A DNA stretch of 64,000 nucleotides from JAFGVL01 sp964546015 (lineage in GTDB: Bacteria; Bacteroidota; Bacteroidia; Bacteroidales; Paludibacteraceae): the NCBI GenBank assembly GCA_964546015.1, contig CAZJHO010000002.1:186001-250000 (forward strand), written 5' to 3'. Both the position numbers and the translations under genes were made by a program. This document shows, one piece after another, positions 1 to 8,658 of the stretch; within the stretch, counting starts at the first letter, position 1, and each line of letters begins with the position of its first letter. A model generated the notes under the pieces. The model searched no databases. It saw nothing but the letters and a program-made list of their open reading frames with translations, and had not been told where the DNA came from.

Positions 1-217
1 CCCTTTGAGTGCGGGTATAATAAATGGTGTCCGTACCTTTTGTCCCGTATTTCCGTTCGGATTGATAACTATCGTTATTTTTAGAACCGGTGGTTGGTTC
101 TGCTTTGGTAGGTGTGTCATCTTTAGGCGAATAATAGATATCATCTACATATTTTTGTCCGAATCCGTTTAGTTGGAACAAAAAGATAACCGATAGAATG
201 AAAAATATTCGTTTCAT
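1..217 (-). CDS. N-terminal fragment of a secreted protein of unknown function
   Basis: The gene begins at an ATG at 217 on the minus strand and runs off the left edge, so only about 72 residues are visible. The start is a clear Sec signal peptide: MKRIFFILSVIFLFQLNGFGQ, hydrophobic to residue 20, with likely cleavage near FGQ-KY. A polar segment follows, rich in Asp, Tyr, Lys and Thr (KYVDDIYYSPKDD, later GTDTIYYTR). I do not recognise the family. It is divergent from prmA and the two share a short promoter region. A longer ORF at 141-347 in another frame is a low-complexity shadow. Export is well supported; function is unknown. Confidence 0.6.
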   Translation of the reverse strand, partial: MKRIFFILSVIFLFQLNGFGQKYVDDIYYSPKDDTPTKAEPTTGSKNNDSYQSERKYGTKGTDTIYYTRTQR

Positions 218-275
218 AATATTTTGTTTTTGTTTTTGAAAACAAGAGGATTAATACAAATCTTATGCCAAATAG

Positions 276-306
276 TTTGGTTTTAAAGATGCTGCTATTA
301 CTTTTG
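276..306 (+). promoter_or_regulatory. Bacteroidota-type promoter for prmA
   Basis: TTTG at 276-279 and TACTTTTG at 299-306 are separated by 19 bp, matching the sigma-ABfr consensus (TTG, about 19-20 bp, TAnnTTTG). The prmA start codon follows 41 bp later. A TACCTTTG box on the other strand (313-320) probably serves the divergent secreted protein. Confidence 0.6.
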
Positions 307-312
307 TAATAA

Positions 313-320
313 CAAAGGTA
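313..320 (-). promoter_or_regulatory. -7 box for the divergent secreted-protein gene
   Basis: The minus strand reads TACCTTTG here, a match to TAnnTTTG, about 95 bp before the ATG at 217. It is 7 bp from the prmA -7 box on the other strand, so the two promoters nearly abut. No clear -33 TTG is visible. Confidence 0.4.
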
Positions 321-347
321 TAGAAAATTCTCTAAAAAATAAAACAT

Positions 348-1187
348 ATGGATTATATAGAAGTGTTATTTGGATTAGAACCGAACGAAGAATTTATTCA
401 AGATATGCTTTCGGGCGAGTTAGCTACTATTGGCTTTGAAAGCTTTGTTCCTTCAGAAACGGGCTTGTCGGCTTATTGTCCGGTTAATTTTTTTGATAAA
501 AAACAATTGCAATCGATTGTTGAAAAATTTCCACTACAAGTGGTAATAAATTATAAAACCCAACGGATAAAATCTCAAAATTGGAATGAAGAGTGGGAGA
601 AAAATTACTTTAAGCCGATTGTTATTTCGAATGAGTGTGTAGTGCGTAGTTCTTTTCATCAGTCTGTTCCTAAAGTAAAGTATGATATTTTGATCGATCC
701 CCGTATGTCGTTTGGAACAGGTCATCACGAGACGACCGGTTTAATGATCTCTATGATACTTAAAATAGATTTGAAGGGAAAATCTTTTTTGGATGTGGGT
801 TGCGGAACAGCTGTTTTAGCAATATTGGCAGCTATGAAAGGCGCTAATCCGGTAGTTGGTATAGATATTGACGAGTGGGCTTATGAAAATTCGTTGGATA
901 ATATAAAATTGAATGGATTTGAACAAATAAAAATACGGCAGGGTGGAGCCGAATTGCTTTCTGGATTACATTTTGATGTTGTCTTTGCAAATATAAACCG
1001 TAATATTTTATTGAATGATATGGCTGCTTATGTAGCATGTTTGCCTACAGACGGAGAACTTTACATGAGTGGATTCTATAAAGAGGATATTCCCGTTATC
1101 GAAAAAAAAGCCAACGAGGTAGGGTTGAATTTGATTTTTTTTAAAGAAAAAAATAATTGGGTGGCTGTAAAGTGCTTAAAAAGATAA
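348..1187 (+). CDS. prmA: Ribosomal protein L11 methyltransferase
   Basis: SAM-dependent enzyme that methylates ribosomal protein L11, acting in the cytoplasm. The 279 residues have an N-terminal substrate-recognition domain (about 1-110) and a Rossmann methyltransferase domain. Visible motifs are DPRMSFGTGHHETTGLM, the SAM-binding FLDVGCGTAVLAILAA and VFANINRNILL, all characteristic of PrmA. The length is slightly below the proteobacterial form (about 293) and normal for Bacteroidota. The ATG at 348 follows a good promoter at 276-306. It appears monocistronic, because the next gene is on the opposite strand. Confidence 0.95.
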   Translation: MDYIEVLFGLEPNEEFIQDMLSGELATIGFESFVPSETGLSAYCPVNFFDKKQLQSIVEKFPLQVVINYKTQRIKSQNWNEEWEKNYFKPIVISNECVVRSSFHQSVPKVKYDILIDPRMSFGTGHHETTGLMISMILKIDLKGKSFLDVGCGTAVLAILAAMKGANPVVGIDIDEWAYENSLDNIKLNGFEQIKIRQGGAELLSGLHFDVVFANINRNILLNDMAAYVACLPTDGELYMSGFYKEDIPVIEKKANEVGLNLIFFKEKNNWVAVKCLKR

Positions 1188-1284
1188 TTTTTTGGAAAAC
1201 AATTATAAGCAAATGAAATACAATTGCAAGTTGAAAACAATAACTTATTAAAAAGATTATTGTTTTTAATAGGACATTGAGATA

Positions 1285-1659
1285 TTAGTCTTCTAAATCG
1301 TCAATTACAAAAGAATTTTTTGTTTCGATATTTTCAAAGTTCGAAGAAATATTTGAGTCTTTATCAAAACCATTATTTTGATCTGCGCGGATAAAATTAA
1401 TTACTTCTTTTAACCCGTCGATAAATTTTTCAAAATCTTCTTTGTACAAGAAAATTTTGTGTTTTTCAAAAGAAACTTGTGCATTTTCATCAAATCCGGA
1501 AACAATTTTTTTGCTTTCGGTAATGGCGATAAACATGTCATTTTTTCGATTCCGTTTCACATCTAAATAGTAGATTCGTTTACCGGCTTTAATCGATTTG
1601 GAAAAAATAATGTCTTGCTCTTTGTTTTCAACTCGCTGAAAGGATTTGTTTTCTTCCAT
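1285..1659 (-). CDS. DUF3276 / PUR-alpha-like nucleic-acid-binding protein
   Basis: A 124-residue protein of the Bacteroidota DUF3276 family, which has the PUR fold and is thought to bind single-stranded DNA or RNA. The core is residues 15-95: IIFSKSIKAGKRIYYLDVKR, then DMFIAITESKK, then KHKIFLYKEDFEKFIDGL. The acidic tail (VIDDLED) is typical. It is a single gene convergent with prmA. The family assignment is firm; the cellular role is not established. Confidence 0.85.
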   Translation of the reverse strand: MEENKSFQRVENKEQDIIFSKSIKAGKRIYYLDVKRNRKNDMFIAITESKKIVSGFDENAQVSFEKHKIFLYKEDFEKFIDGLKEVINFIRADQNNGFDKDSNISSNFENIETKNSFVIDDLED

Positions 1660-1749
1660 AATTAAGTTTTTACTTTAAAGATTTTAAGGATTGAACCAAA
1701 ACTTCCCAAAGGTCTGAAATTTTTTTTATAAAACAAAAAGAAATATATT

Positions 1750-1779
1750 TTTGAAATGAAAAAATATATAATATCTTTG
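1750..1779 (+). promoter_or_regulatory. Promoter for the nusB-yajC-coaE operon
   Basis: TTTG at 1750-1753 and TATCTTTG at 1772-1779 with 18 bp between them. The predicted transcription start near 1786 gives a leader of about 68 nt before the nusB ATG at 1854. Confidence 0.6.
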
Positions 1780-1853
1780 CATGCAGCGTGGAATGTGCGT
1801 TTTTGTAATGCTTTTATGCTCTTTATATATCAAAAAGCTCCCTGAAATAGAAG

Positions 1854-2795
1854 ATGATCAATCGAATTTTATTGCGTATCAAAATAGTTCAGCTGTTATA
1901 TGCTTACCAGCAAAACCCTTCAAAATCTGTATCCGTTGCTGAAAAAGAACTATTTCACAGCTTGGAGCAAACCTACCATTTGTATCATCTAGTATTATTG
2001 TTGGTTAAGGATGTGACTTTTTATGCAGAGCAACGCATAGAAGCTGCCAAGAACAAATTGCGTCCGACAGATGAAGAGCGTAATCCGAATACACGCTTTA
2101 TTGATAATGTTTTTGCTGCAAATTGGTCTAAAAATAAAGTATTGAACGATTATGTGACTGAACATAAATTATCATGGACTAACACACCGGAAGTTTTAAA
2201 AGATATTTATGAGATAATTGTCGCTTCGGATTTTTATATTGACTACATGGAAAAACCGTTTTCTTCTTATTTAGAAGACAGGGATTTATGGGTTAAGATT
2301 CTTAAACGCTGTGTCCTTGAAAGTGAAGACTTTGTGAATGCTTTAGAAGAAAAATCTGTTTATTGGAACGATGATTTGGATATTGTTCTTAGTTTTGCTA
2401 TAAAAACGATAAAGAAATTTGATCTTCAAGAGTTGGGTTCGCAGCAATTATTGCCCATGTTCAAAGATGAAGAGGATAAAAAATTTGCTGCTGACTTGTT
2501 TACTAAAACAATTATAAACCAAACAGAGTATAAAGCCTTAATAGATGAGTTTACAAAGAATTGGGATTTAGATAGAATTGCTTTTATGGATGTGGTTATT
2601 ATGCAGTTGGCTATTTGCGAGTTGCTTAATTTTCCGACAATACCGGTAAGCGTAACTTTGAATGAATATATTGAGATAGCTAAACAATATAGCACCGATA
2701 GAAGTGGTAATTTTGTCAATGGTGTATTGGATAATATCGTTGATCATTTAACGAAAGAAAAAAAAATAATTAAAGTAAAAACCATAAAGAATTAG
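1854..2795 (+). CDS. nusB: Transcription antitermination protein NusB, long form
   Basis: NusB binds boxA RNA with NusE/S10 and supports antitermination of rRNA transcription. At 313 residues it is more than twice the E. coli length (139). The start MINRILLRIKIVQLLYAYQ resembles a NusB first helix. The canonical all-alpha NusB core is at about 205-300 (WDLDRIAFMDVVIMQLAICE, then STDRSGNFVNGVLDNIVDHL). The long middle section is usual in Bacteroidota NusB. It heads an operon with a lipoprotein gene 3 bp downstream, then yajC, ybbR and coaE. Confidence 0.92.
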   Translation: MINRILLRIKIVQLLYAYQQNPSKSVSVAEKELFHSLEQTYHLYHLVLLLVKDVTFYAEQRIEAAKNKLRPTDEERNPNTRFIDNVFAANWSKNKVLNDYVTEHKLSWTNTPEVLKDIYEIIVASDFYIDYMEKPFSSYLEDRDLWVKILKRCVLESEDFVNALEEKSVYWNDDLDIVLSFAIKTIKKFDLQELGSQQLLPMFKDEEDKKFAADLFTKTIINQTEYKALIDEFTKNWDLDRIAFMDVVIMQLAICELLNFPTIPVSVTLNEYIEIAKQYSTDRSGNFVNGVLDNIVDHLTKEKKIIKVKTIKN

Positions 2796-2798
2796 TCT

Positions 2799-3938
2799 AT
2801 GAAAACAATTAAACATTTTCTTTTAATCGCAATTACATTTGGAAGTGTATTATTTATTTCTTCTTGTAATAAGGATGACGATGATTCTTCATCCGGTGTT
2901 AATAAAATATTTACAGTAGAAAATGCCGCTTATGTTGAAGAGGCATTACCTCAAGGAGCTATAGATGTTATTACTAATTTGAATGTAAATAAATCGGCTA
3001 TCAACGGGGGATCTTCACTTATAACTTTTTCTTCTGCAGAACAAATGACAACTGTGTATGTCGGAATACCGGGAGAAACAGGCTATTTTAGATGCAGTGT
3101 TACACCAACACAGACTTTATCCGGATATGATTACCAATTATTATTGTTATTATGTCAGGAGTTAGAAAAATTAAACTTTAAAATTTACATATCAGGTGTA
3201 ACAGTATCAGGAAATACTACAAAAGCAGTGACTTCAGAAGAAGTTTCTGTTATCGAAGTCGGTACAGGTAAGCTTCAAGTTAGCCTTTCTTGGGATCAGA
3301 AAGATGATGTTGACTTGCATTTATTTGAACCTGATGGAACAGAAATCTCATATGCTAATCCTTTCTCTTTTGATGGTGATGCTAATCAAATAGAATTTAA
3401 CTTTTATTGTTTTTTGATAAAAAAATATACTAATAACAGTACTACAGGCTTAAGCTATTTAAATCAAGGTGATTGGGAATTAATTTATCAGTATAAGATG
3501 GAAATTCCTGTTACTGTTGATGAGGATGAAGAATGGGAAAAATACATCAAAAACAATAATATTAAAGTGTATGGAGAGTTAGACTTAGATTCTAATGCAG
3601 CTTGTTTTATTGATGGGGTGAACAATGAAAATATTACTTATCAGACAAATATAAAACCGGGAACATATACTATTGCTGTTGATTTATACTCTAAATGTAA
3701 TATAAACCCAGGGGCAAAATATTCGGTTACAGTCAACTATAATGGAAAGCCAATTACTATTTCTACTAAACAAGTAGGACAATTTGACAAAGATTACCTA
3801 GGTAGTTATGATGACCCAGATCAGTATATAATTATTGGAGAATTTACCATCGATGGGAATACCATTCGCTCATCAAATCCTGTACAAATAAATCCTGTAC
3901 AAAAGAAAATCCACGACAGACTATTCAGGAAAAAATAA
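2799..3938 (+). CDS. Surface-type lipoprotein with a DUF2135/YfaP-like region
   Basis: A 379-residue lipoprotein. The signal peptide ends in the lipobox ISSC (Cys23), followed at once by NKDDDDSS, the acidic run that in Bacteroidota can direct lipoproteins to the cell surface. The middle segment LQVSLSWDQKDDVDLHLFEP resembles the tW-x-D-x-D-L-H motif of DUF2135/YfaP-like domains, a beta-rich, possibly metal-binding fold. No enzyme motif is visible. It lies between nusB and yajC, which are usually adjacent in this phylum, so it looks like an insertion into a conserved operon. The function is unknown. Confidence 0.75.
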   Translation: MKTIKHFLLIAITFGSVLFISSCNKDDDDSSSGVNKIFTVENAAYVEEALPQGAIDVITNLNVNKSAINGGSSLITFSSAEQMTTVYVGIPGETGYFRCSVTPTQTLSGYDYQLLLLLCQELEKLNFKIYISGVTVSGNTTKAVTSEEVSVIEVGTGKLQVSLSWDQKDDVDLHLFEPDGTEISYANPFSFDGDANQIEFNFYCFLIKKYTNNSTTGLSYLNQGDWELIYQYKMEIPVTVDEDEEWEKYIKNNNIKVYGELDLDSNAACFIDGVNNENITYQTNIKPGTYTIAVDLYSKCNINPGAKYSVTVNYNGKPITISTKQVGQFDKDYLGSYDDPDQYIIIGEFTIDGNTIRSSNPVQINPVQKKIHDRLFRKK

Positions 3939-3970
3939 ATATTTAAAGAAAATTAATAATTTATAAAACT

Positions 3971-4288
3971 ATGAACTTAACTTTGTTACAAGCAGCTCAA
4001 GGAGCTTCGGAAGGTGGTATGGGTTACGGAAACATCATACTTATCGTATTAATGGTGGTAGTATTTTATTTCTTTATGATACGCCCGCAACAAAAACGCC
4101 AGAAAGAAATTAGAAAATTTCAGGAATCAATACAGCCGGGTACTAATGTAGTTACTTCCGGAGGTATTCATGGTAAGGTGAAAGAAGTAAAAGATACTTA
4201 TTTTATTGTCGAAATAGCCGAAAATATTCGAGTTAAAGTAGAGAAATCATCTGTATTTGCTTCTTTGACAGACGCACAATCAAAATAA
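3971..4288 (+). CDS. yajC: Preprotein translocase subunit YajC
   Basis: A 105-residue single-span inner-membrane protein that associates with SecDF and the Sec translocon. It has a short periplasmic N-terminus, one transmembrane helix at about 20-38 (IILIVLMVVVFYFFMI), the diagnostic RPQQKRQKEIRKFQ, and a cytoplasmic beta domain (IQPGTNVVTSGGIHGKVKEV). Length and layout are typical. It sits 32 bp after the lipoprotein stop and 48 bp before ybbR. Confidence 0.95.
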   Translation: MNLTLLQAAQGASEGGMGYGNIILIVLMVVVFYFFMIRPQQKRQKEIRKFQESIQPGTNVVTSGGIHGKVKEVKDTYFIVEIAENIRVKVEKSSVFASLTDAQSK

Positions 4289-4336
4289 TTTTGCCGATCA
4301 TGGCAAAAACGGTATCTTATATTTGATTTGCTGTAT

Positions 4337-5311
4337 ATGAAACCGCTAAAAATTCAAAATATAAGGATTAGAACGCCTTTTTCGAAAGATGTTCTAATCT
4401 TTCTTGTTTTTGTAATTATAGCGACTTTTTTATTTTTTCTTCAGTCTTTGAGCAAATCGTATGAGAGAGAGTTGGTGATATTTGTAAAATATACTGATAT
4501 CCCCCAAGATTATGCTTTTACAAAACCCCTTCCGACAACAATAACAGTTCGAATAAAAGACACCGGCTTCAATTTGTTGAAAAGTAGGATGAGAAACTCG
4601 GATGATTCGATAAGTATTAGTTTGAAAAACAGGTTCTTAAAAGAAAAAGACACATTTGTTATTACAACTAAAGAATTGAAAGATAGCATTCTAAATTGCT
4701 ATGATCCTGATGCGGTTATCGTTTTTTTCGTACCTCAAGCTATTGAGGCTAAATATGAAAAGCTTGCATCAAAAAAGCTTCCCATTCGGTTAAATAAAAA
4801 ACTTAATTTTGCGCAGCAATATACTTTGAAGAGTGATATTATTATTAAGCCTTCTTTTATTGAAGTATTTGGTGCAAAATCTGTATTAGATTCTATTTCT
4901 GCTATTTATACGGAACCGATCGTTTTACACAATCTCTCGGAAACACAGACCATAAAAGCTAAGTTGCGATTAATAAAAAACATAGTTGCAGCTTTTAATC
5001 AAGTAGAGGTAACTATACCTGTCGAACAGTTTACCGAAAAAACAATCAGTATTCCGGTGGTTGGGAAAAACTTCCCCCAACAAATAAAATTGCGTACTTT
5101 TCCAGTGTCGGTAAATGCAACATTTTTTGTGGGATTAAGTCATTTTAATAATGTAGGAGAAAAAGATATTACTGTTTATCTTGATTACAATGATTTAGTT
5201 AAGAATAATGGAAATGATGTGGTGATGAAAGTTTTTACAACAGATTCATTGATTTCGAATATACGCTTATCACCGGATGTAGTAGAATACATCTTTGAAA
5301 GTGTTAAATAA
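4337..5311 (+). CDS. YbbR-like domain protein
   Basis: A 324-residue membrane-anchored protein with an N-terminal transmembrane helix (about 20-40, DVLIFLVFVIIATFLFF) and an extracytoplasmic region of repeated YbbR-like beta domains. In Firmicutes YbbR (CdaR) regulates the diadenylate cyclase CdaA; in Bacteroidota the role is unclear. I take the ATG at 4337 as the start, not the upstream TTG at 4328. The place between yajC and coaE is conserved in Bacteroidales, which supports the call. The coaE ATG follows 6 bp after the stop. Confidence 0.82.
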   Translation: MKPLKIQNIRIRTPFSKDVLIFLVFVIIATFLFFLQSLSKSYERELVIFVKYTDIPQDYAFTKPLPTTITVRIKDTGFNLLKSRMRNSDDSISISLKNRFLKEKDTFVITTKELKDSILNCYDPDAVIVFFVPQAIEAKYEKLASKKLPIRLNKKLNFAQQYTLKSDIIIKPSFIEVFGAKSVLDSISAIYTEPIVLHNLSETQTIKAKLRLIKNIVAAFNQVEVTIPVEQFTEKTISIPVVGKNFPQQIKLRTFPVSVNATFFVGLSHFNNVGEKDITVYLDYNDLVKNNGNDVVMKVFTTDSLISNIRLSPDVVEYIFESVK

Positions 5312-5317
5312 TCCATA

Positions 5318-5902
5318 ATGAAGATAGGTATTACAGGAGGTATAGGAAGTGGTAAAACAACTGTTTGCAGACTATTACAAACAATGGGTTACCCTGTCTT
5401 TAATGCCGATATCTCAGGAAAATATATTTGTAATACTGACATTGAAGTAAAAAAAGCTTTAATTGAACATTTTTCTTCTGCTATTTATACAGCTTCGGGA
5501 GAATTGGATAGAGTCCGGTTTGCTTCTATAATTTTTAATGACCCTTCTCTATTACTAATTGCTAATAATATTATCCATCCAGCCGTATTTCAGGCTTTTA
5601 ATGAATGGGTTCAAATACAATCTTCTCCCTTTGTTTTTATAGAATCGGCTATTTTGTTAGAGAGTATATTAGCTGATAAGATAGATAAAATAATAGTGGT
5701 TACAGCCAGTGAATCGGAGCGTATTAGTAGAGTTATTAATAGGGGAGGGATGACCCTTGAACAAATAAGAGCACGCATGCAAAACCAGCTCTCCGAGAAA
5801 GAATTATTACTCAAAGCAGATTATATCATTGATAATAGTGATAATAAGTTGATTATTCCTCAGGTAGAAAATATTATAGCTTCTTTAAATGCGTTGCTCT
5901 AA
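5318..5902 (+). CDS. coaE: Dephospho-CoA kinase
   Basis: Catalyses the last step of coenzyme A synthesis, phosphorylating the 3'-hydroxyl of dephospho-CoA. The 194-residue protein starts MKIGITGGIGSGKTTVCRLL, with the P-loop GGIGSGKT at 7-14. FNADISGKYI and later SESERISRVINRGGMT and DNSDN fit the family. It is the last gene of the nusB operon. Its 3' end overlaps the convergent rlmD by 18 bp (5885-5902). Confidence 0.95.
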   Translation: MKIGITGGIGSGKTTVCRLLQTMGYPVFNADISGKYICNTDIEVKKALIEHFSSAIYTASGELDRVRFASIIFNDPSLLLIANNIIHPAVFQAFNEWVQIQSSPFVFIESAILLESILADKIDKIIVVTASESERISRVINRGGMTLEQIRARMQNQLSEKELLLKADYIIDNSDNKLIIPQVENIIASLNALL

Positions 5903-7297
5903 CAGAACTACATTTTCTACATGATGTGTGTGTGGAAACATATCTACGGGCTGAACGGCTACAACGCGATATTTTTTATCCATTAATGCCAAATCGCGGG
6001 CTTGGGTTGCCGAATTACAACTTACATATACTACTCGTTTGGGTGCTGCGTACAGTATAGCGTTTATCACATCGCCGTGCATGCCGGCACGAGGCGGATC
6101 GGTTATAATAACATCCGGTTTGCCGTGTTTTTCGATAAAATCCGAAGTCAGAATATCTTTCATATCGCCTGCATAGAAATGGGTATTTCCTATACCATTT
6201 AATTCAGAATTTATTTTGGCATCTTCGATAGCTTCGGGTACATATTCAATCCCAATTACTTGTTTGACTTTTGATGCTACGAAATTAGCAATAGTTCCTG
6301 TTCCGGTATATAGGTCATATACCAACTCGTTTCCTGTTAATTGAGCGAAATTGCGAGTTATTTTGTATAGTTCGTGGGCTTGTAGCGAATTTGTTTGGTA
6401 AAAAGATTTTGGTCCGATTTTAAACCGCAATCCTTCCATTTGCTCAAAAATATGGTCGATTCCTTTGTAAATGATTATTTTTTGGTCTGTTATTGTGTCG
6501 TTCGCTTTGCTGTTAACGATATATAGTAGTGAACTTATTTCTGGAAATTCAGTTGAAAGATGCTTTAGTAATTTTTCGATTTTTTCTTCATCTTTATAAA
6601 AGAAAACGACAATTACCATAAGTTCACCAGTGGTAGAAGTGCGTATAATCAAGGTTCGAAGTAAGCCTTCTTGTTTTCTCAGATTGAAAAAAGCGTAACT
6701 ATTTTCTAATGCAAATTTTTTGATGGAGAATCTTATGCGGTTTGATATTTCTTCCTGTAACCAACATTTATTAATATCCAACACTTTGTCAAATAAGCCG
6801 GGTATATGAAAGCCTAATCCATTCAAGCTTTCCGAGGTATGATTTTCCTGCATCTCGCTACTTGACAACCATCTTTTATTAGAGAAGGTAAATTCTAATT
6901 TATTGCGGTAGAAAGTGGTAAATTCTGAACCTATGATAGGAGAAATATCAGGCAAAGTCACTTTTCCTATACGAGTAAGGTTATTGACAACTTCATCTTG
7001 TTTGTAGCGTAATTGTTCTTCGTAAGGAAGCATTTGCCATTTGCATCCGCCACAAATACCGAAATGTTCGCAAAATGGAGTTGTTCGTGTTTCGGAATAT
7101 TGATGAAATTTGATTACACGGGCTTCTAAAAAATTACTTTTTTTTCTGGTCACCTGTAAATCAACCACATCGCCCGGAACTGCATAAGGAATAAATATTA
7201 CTTTTTCACCTGTTTTGGCAATAGCTTTTCCTTCGGCTGCTAATCCGGTTATCAAAACTTGTTCGAGTATAGGAAGTGGTTTTTGTTTGCGAGACAT
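5885..7297 (-). CDS. rlmD: 23S rRNA (uracil-5-)-methyltransferase, RlmD/RumA family
   Basis: SAM-dependent enzyme that makes 5-methyluridine in 23S rRNA. Its 470 residues contain an N-terminal TRAM RNA-binding domain (about 8-65), a [4Fe-4S] cysteine cluster (CEHFGICGGCKW near 80), a methyltransferase domain with LVYDLYTGTGTIANF, the DPPRAGMH motif, and the nucleophile Cys in VVYVSCNSATQARDLAL. Family paralogues modify different uridines (1939 or 747), so the exact position is inferred. It is the last gene of the minus-strand cluster, 15 bp after trkA. Confidence 0.9.
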   Translation of the reverse strand: MSRKQKPLPILEQVLITGLAAEGKAIAKTGEKVIFIPYAVPGDVVDLQVTRKKSNFLEARVIKFHQYSETRTTPFCEHFGICGGCKWQMLPYEEQLRYKQDEVVNNLTRIGKVTLPDISPIIGSEFTTFYRNKLEFTFSNKRWLSSSEMQENHTSESLNGLGFHIPGLFDKVLDINKCWLQEEISNRIRFSIKKFALENSYAFFNLRKQEGLLRTLIIRTSTTGELMVIVVFFYKDEEKIEKLLKHLSTEFPEISSLLYIVNSKANDTITDQKIIIYKGIDHIFEQMEGLRFKIGPKSFYQTNSLQAHELYKITRNFAQLTGNELVYDLYTGTGTIANFVASKVKQVIGIEYVPEAIEDAKINSELNGIGNTHFYAGDMKDILTSDFIEKHGKPDVIITDPPRAGMHGDVINAILYAAPKRVVYVSCNSATQARDLALMDKKYRVVAVQPVDMFPHTHHVENVVLLEQRI

Positions 7298-7312
7298 CAG
7301 TGAAAGATGATT

Positions 7313-8647
7313 TTAATTAAAGAAACTTTCAATTTTCCGTATTGCCGAAGCGAAACAAAATAGAATAACATGATCTCCCGGTTGTAAAACGGTGTCGCCG
7401 GAACAAATGAAACCTTTTCCATTACGGATGTAACCGCCAAAATTAACTTCGGATGGAATTTTTAAACTGCGCAAATTTCCTTTTGTGATTTTAGTACCTT
7501 CTTTTACTACAAATTCTATCATTTGAGCATCTGAAGAAGTCAAGTTTTTTACATTCAGCACATTCTCATTAAGAGTAAGCTGGTGGATGTATCCGGCTGC
7601 AATTAATTTTTTATTGATAATGGTACCAATATCCAAGCTTTGGGCTAATGGAATATAATCCATGTTTTCTATTTCGGCAATGGTTTTGATAACACCGAAT
7701 CGTTTCGCTACAAGGCAGGCAAGAATGTTAGTTTCCGAATCGCCAGTAACGGCAATAAAAGCATCCATATCTTGCAATCCTTCTTCCTTTAGAAGGTCTA
7801 AATCACGACCATCCCCGTGTATAACGAGTTTTCCGTGTAAACTTTCGGTTATTTTTACACAACGGTCATAATCTATATCTATGATCTTAGCATTTACTTT
7901 ATCGGGAAGGAATTGAGCCGTTTTTATTCCGATACGACTTCCCCCCATAATCATCACATTGCGTATAGGTCGGTCTATTTTTCCTGCTTGTTCGCGTGTG
8001 AATTCAATATTGTCTTTTGTAGTAATAAAAAAAACAATATCTCCGTCTAGTAATTCGTCGTTACCTTGTGGAATGATAGTTAAGCTACTGCGTTTAATGG
8101 CAACAACACGAAAGCGGGCATGGTCTAAAAATCCTGTTTTGAATTGTTTGTTTAAAACGGGTGCACCATTGCGTACTTTTATTCCGAGTAAGGTTAGCTT
8201 ATCATTATCAAATGAAATATTGATGCGTTGCCAAGAGGTTTTGATAGCCTCTACAATTTGTGTTGCAGCAAGCATTTCAGGATAAATGAGGTAGTCTATC
8301 CCTAATTTTTGAAATACTTCGATATTGATATCTTGAATATATTCCTGACTATCAATGCGTGCTACCGTTTTTATTGCACCAAGAGTAGTAGCAAACATGC
8401 AGGCTGTTATATTTTCACTTTCGTGAGGTGTAACAGCTATAAATAAATCAACATTTTCGACACCGGCATGTTTTAAATCTTTGATACTGGTGGCATTACC
8501 GAAGATGGTTAACAAATCATGCCGGTTTGCCAATACTTCGAGTTTTTTATCGTTATTATCGATTAATGTTAACTCATGGTTTTCGCTCGAAAGCATTTTT
8601 GCCAAATGGCTACCGACCTCGCCGGCTCCTGCAATGACAATTTTCAT
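7313..8647 (-). CDS. trkA: Trk system potassium uptake regulatory protein TrkA
   Basis: A cytoplasmic NAD(H)-binding subunit that gates the TrkH/TrkG potassium channel. The 444 residues contain two RCK units, each a Rossmann RCK-N plus an RCK-C domain. The first starts MKIVIAGAGEVGSHLAKML; the second begins near residue 228 (IRNVMIMGGSRIGIKTAQF) and carries DGRDLDLLKEEGLQDMDAFI. The partner channel gene trkH is not in this window. The gene is 11 bp after the beta-barrel gene and 15 bp before rlmD on the minus strand, so it is probably co-transcribed with them. Confidence 0.92.
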   Translation of the reverse strand: MKIVIAGAGEVGSHLAKMLSSENHELTLIDNNDKKLEVLANRHDLLTIFGNATSIKDLKHAGVENVDLFIAVTPHESENITACMFATTLGAIKTVARIDSQEYIQDINIEVFQKLGIDYLIYPEMLAATQIVEAIKTSWQRINISFDNDKLTLLGIKVRNGAPVLNKQFKTGFLDHARFRVVAIKRSSLTIIPQGNDELLDGDIVFFITTKDNIEFTREQAGKIDRPIRNVMIMGGSRIGIKTAQFLPDKVNAKIIDIDYDRCVKITESLHGKLVIHGDGRDLDLLKEEGLQDMDAFIAVTGDSETNILACLVAKRFGVIKTIAEIENMDYIPLAQSLDIGTIINKKLIAAGYIHQLTLNENVLNVKNLTSSDAQMIEFVVKEGTKITKGNLRSLKIPSEVNFGGYIRNGKGFICSGDTVLQPGDHVILFCFASAIRKIESFFN

Positions 8648-8658
8648 TTCGAAAAAAA

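Noticed and set aside
141..347. A 68-residue minus-strand ORF overlapping the first gene
   Set aside because: It is low in complexity (Phe, Tyr, Leu, Lys), begins in the divergent promoter region and overlaps a signal-peptide gene in another frame that fits Bacteroidota secretion.
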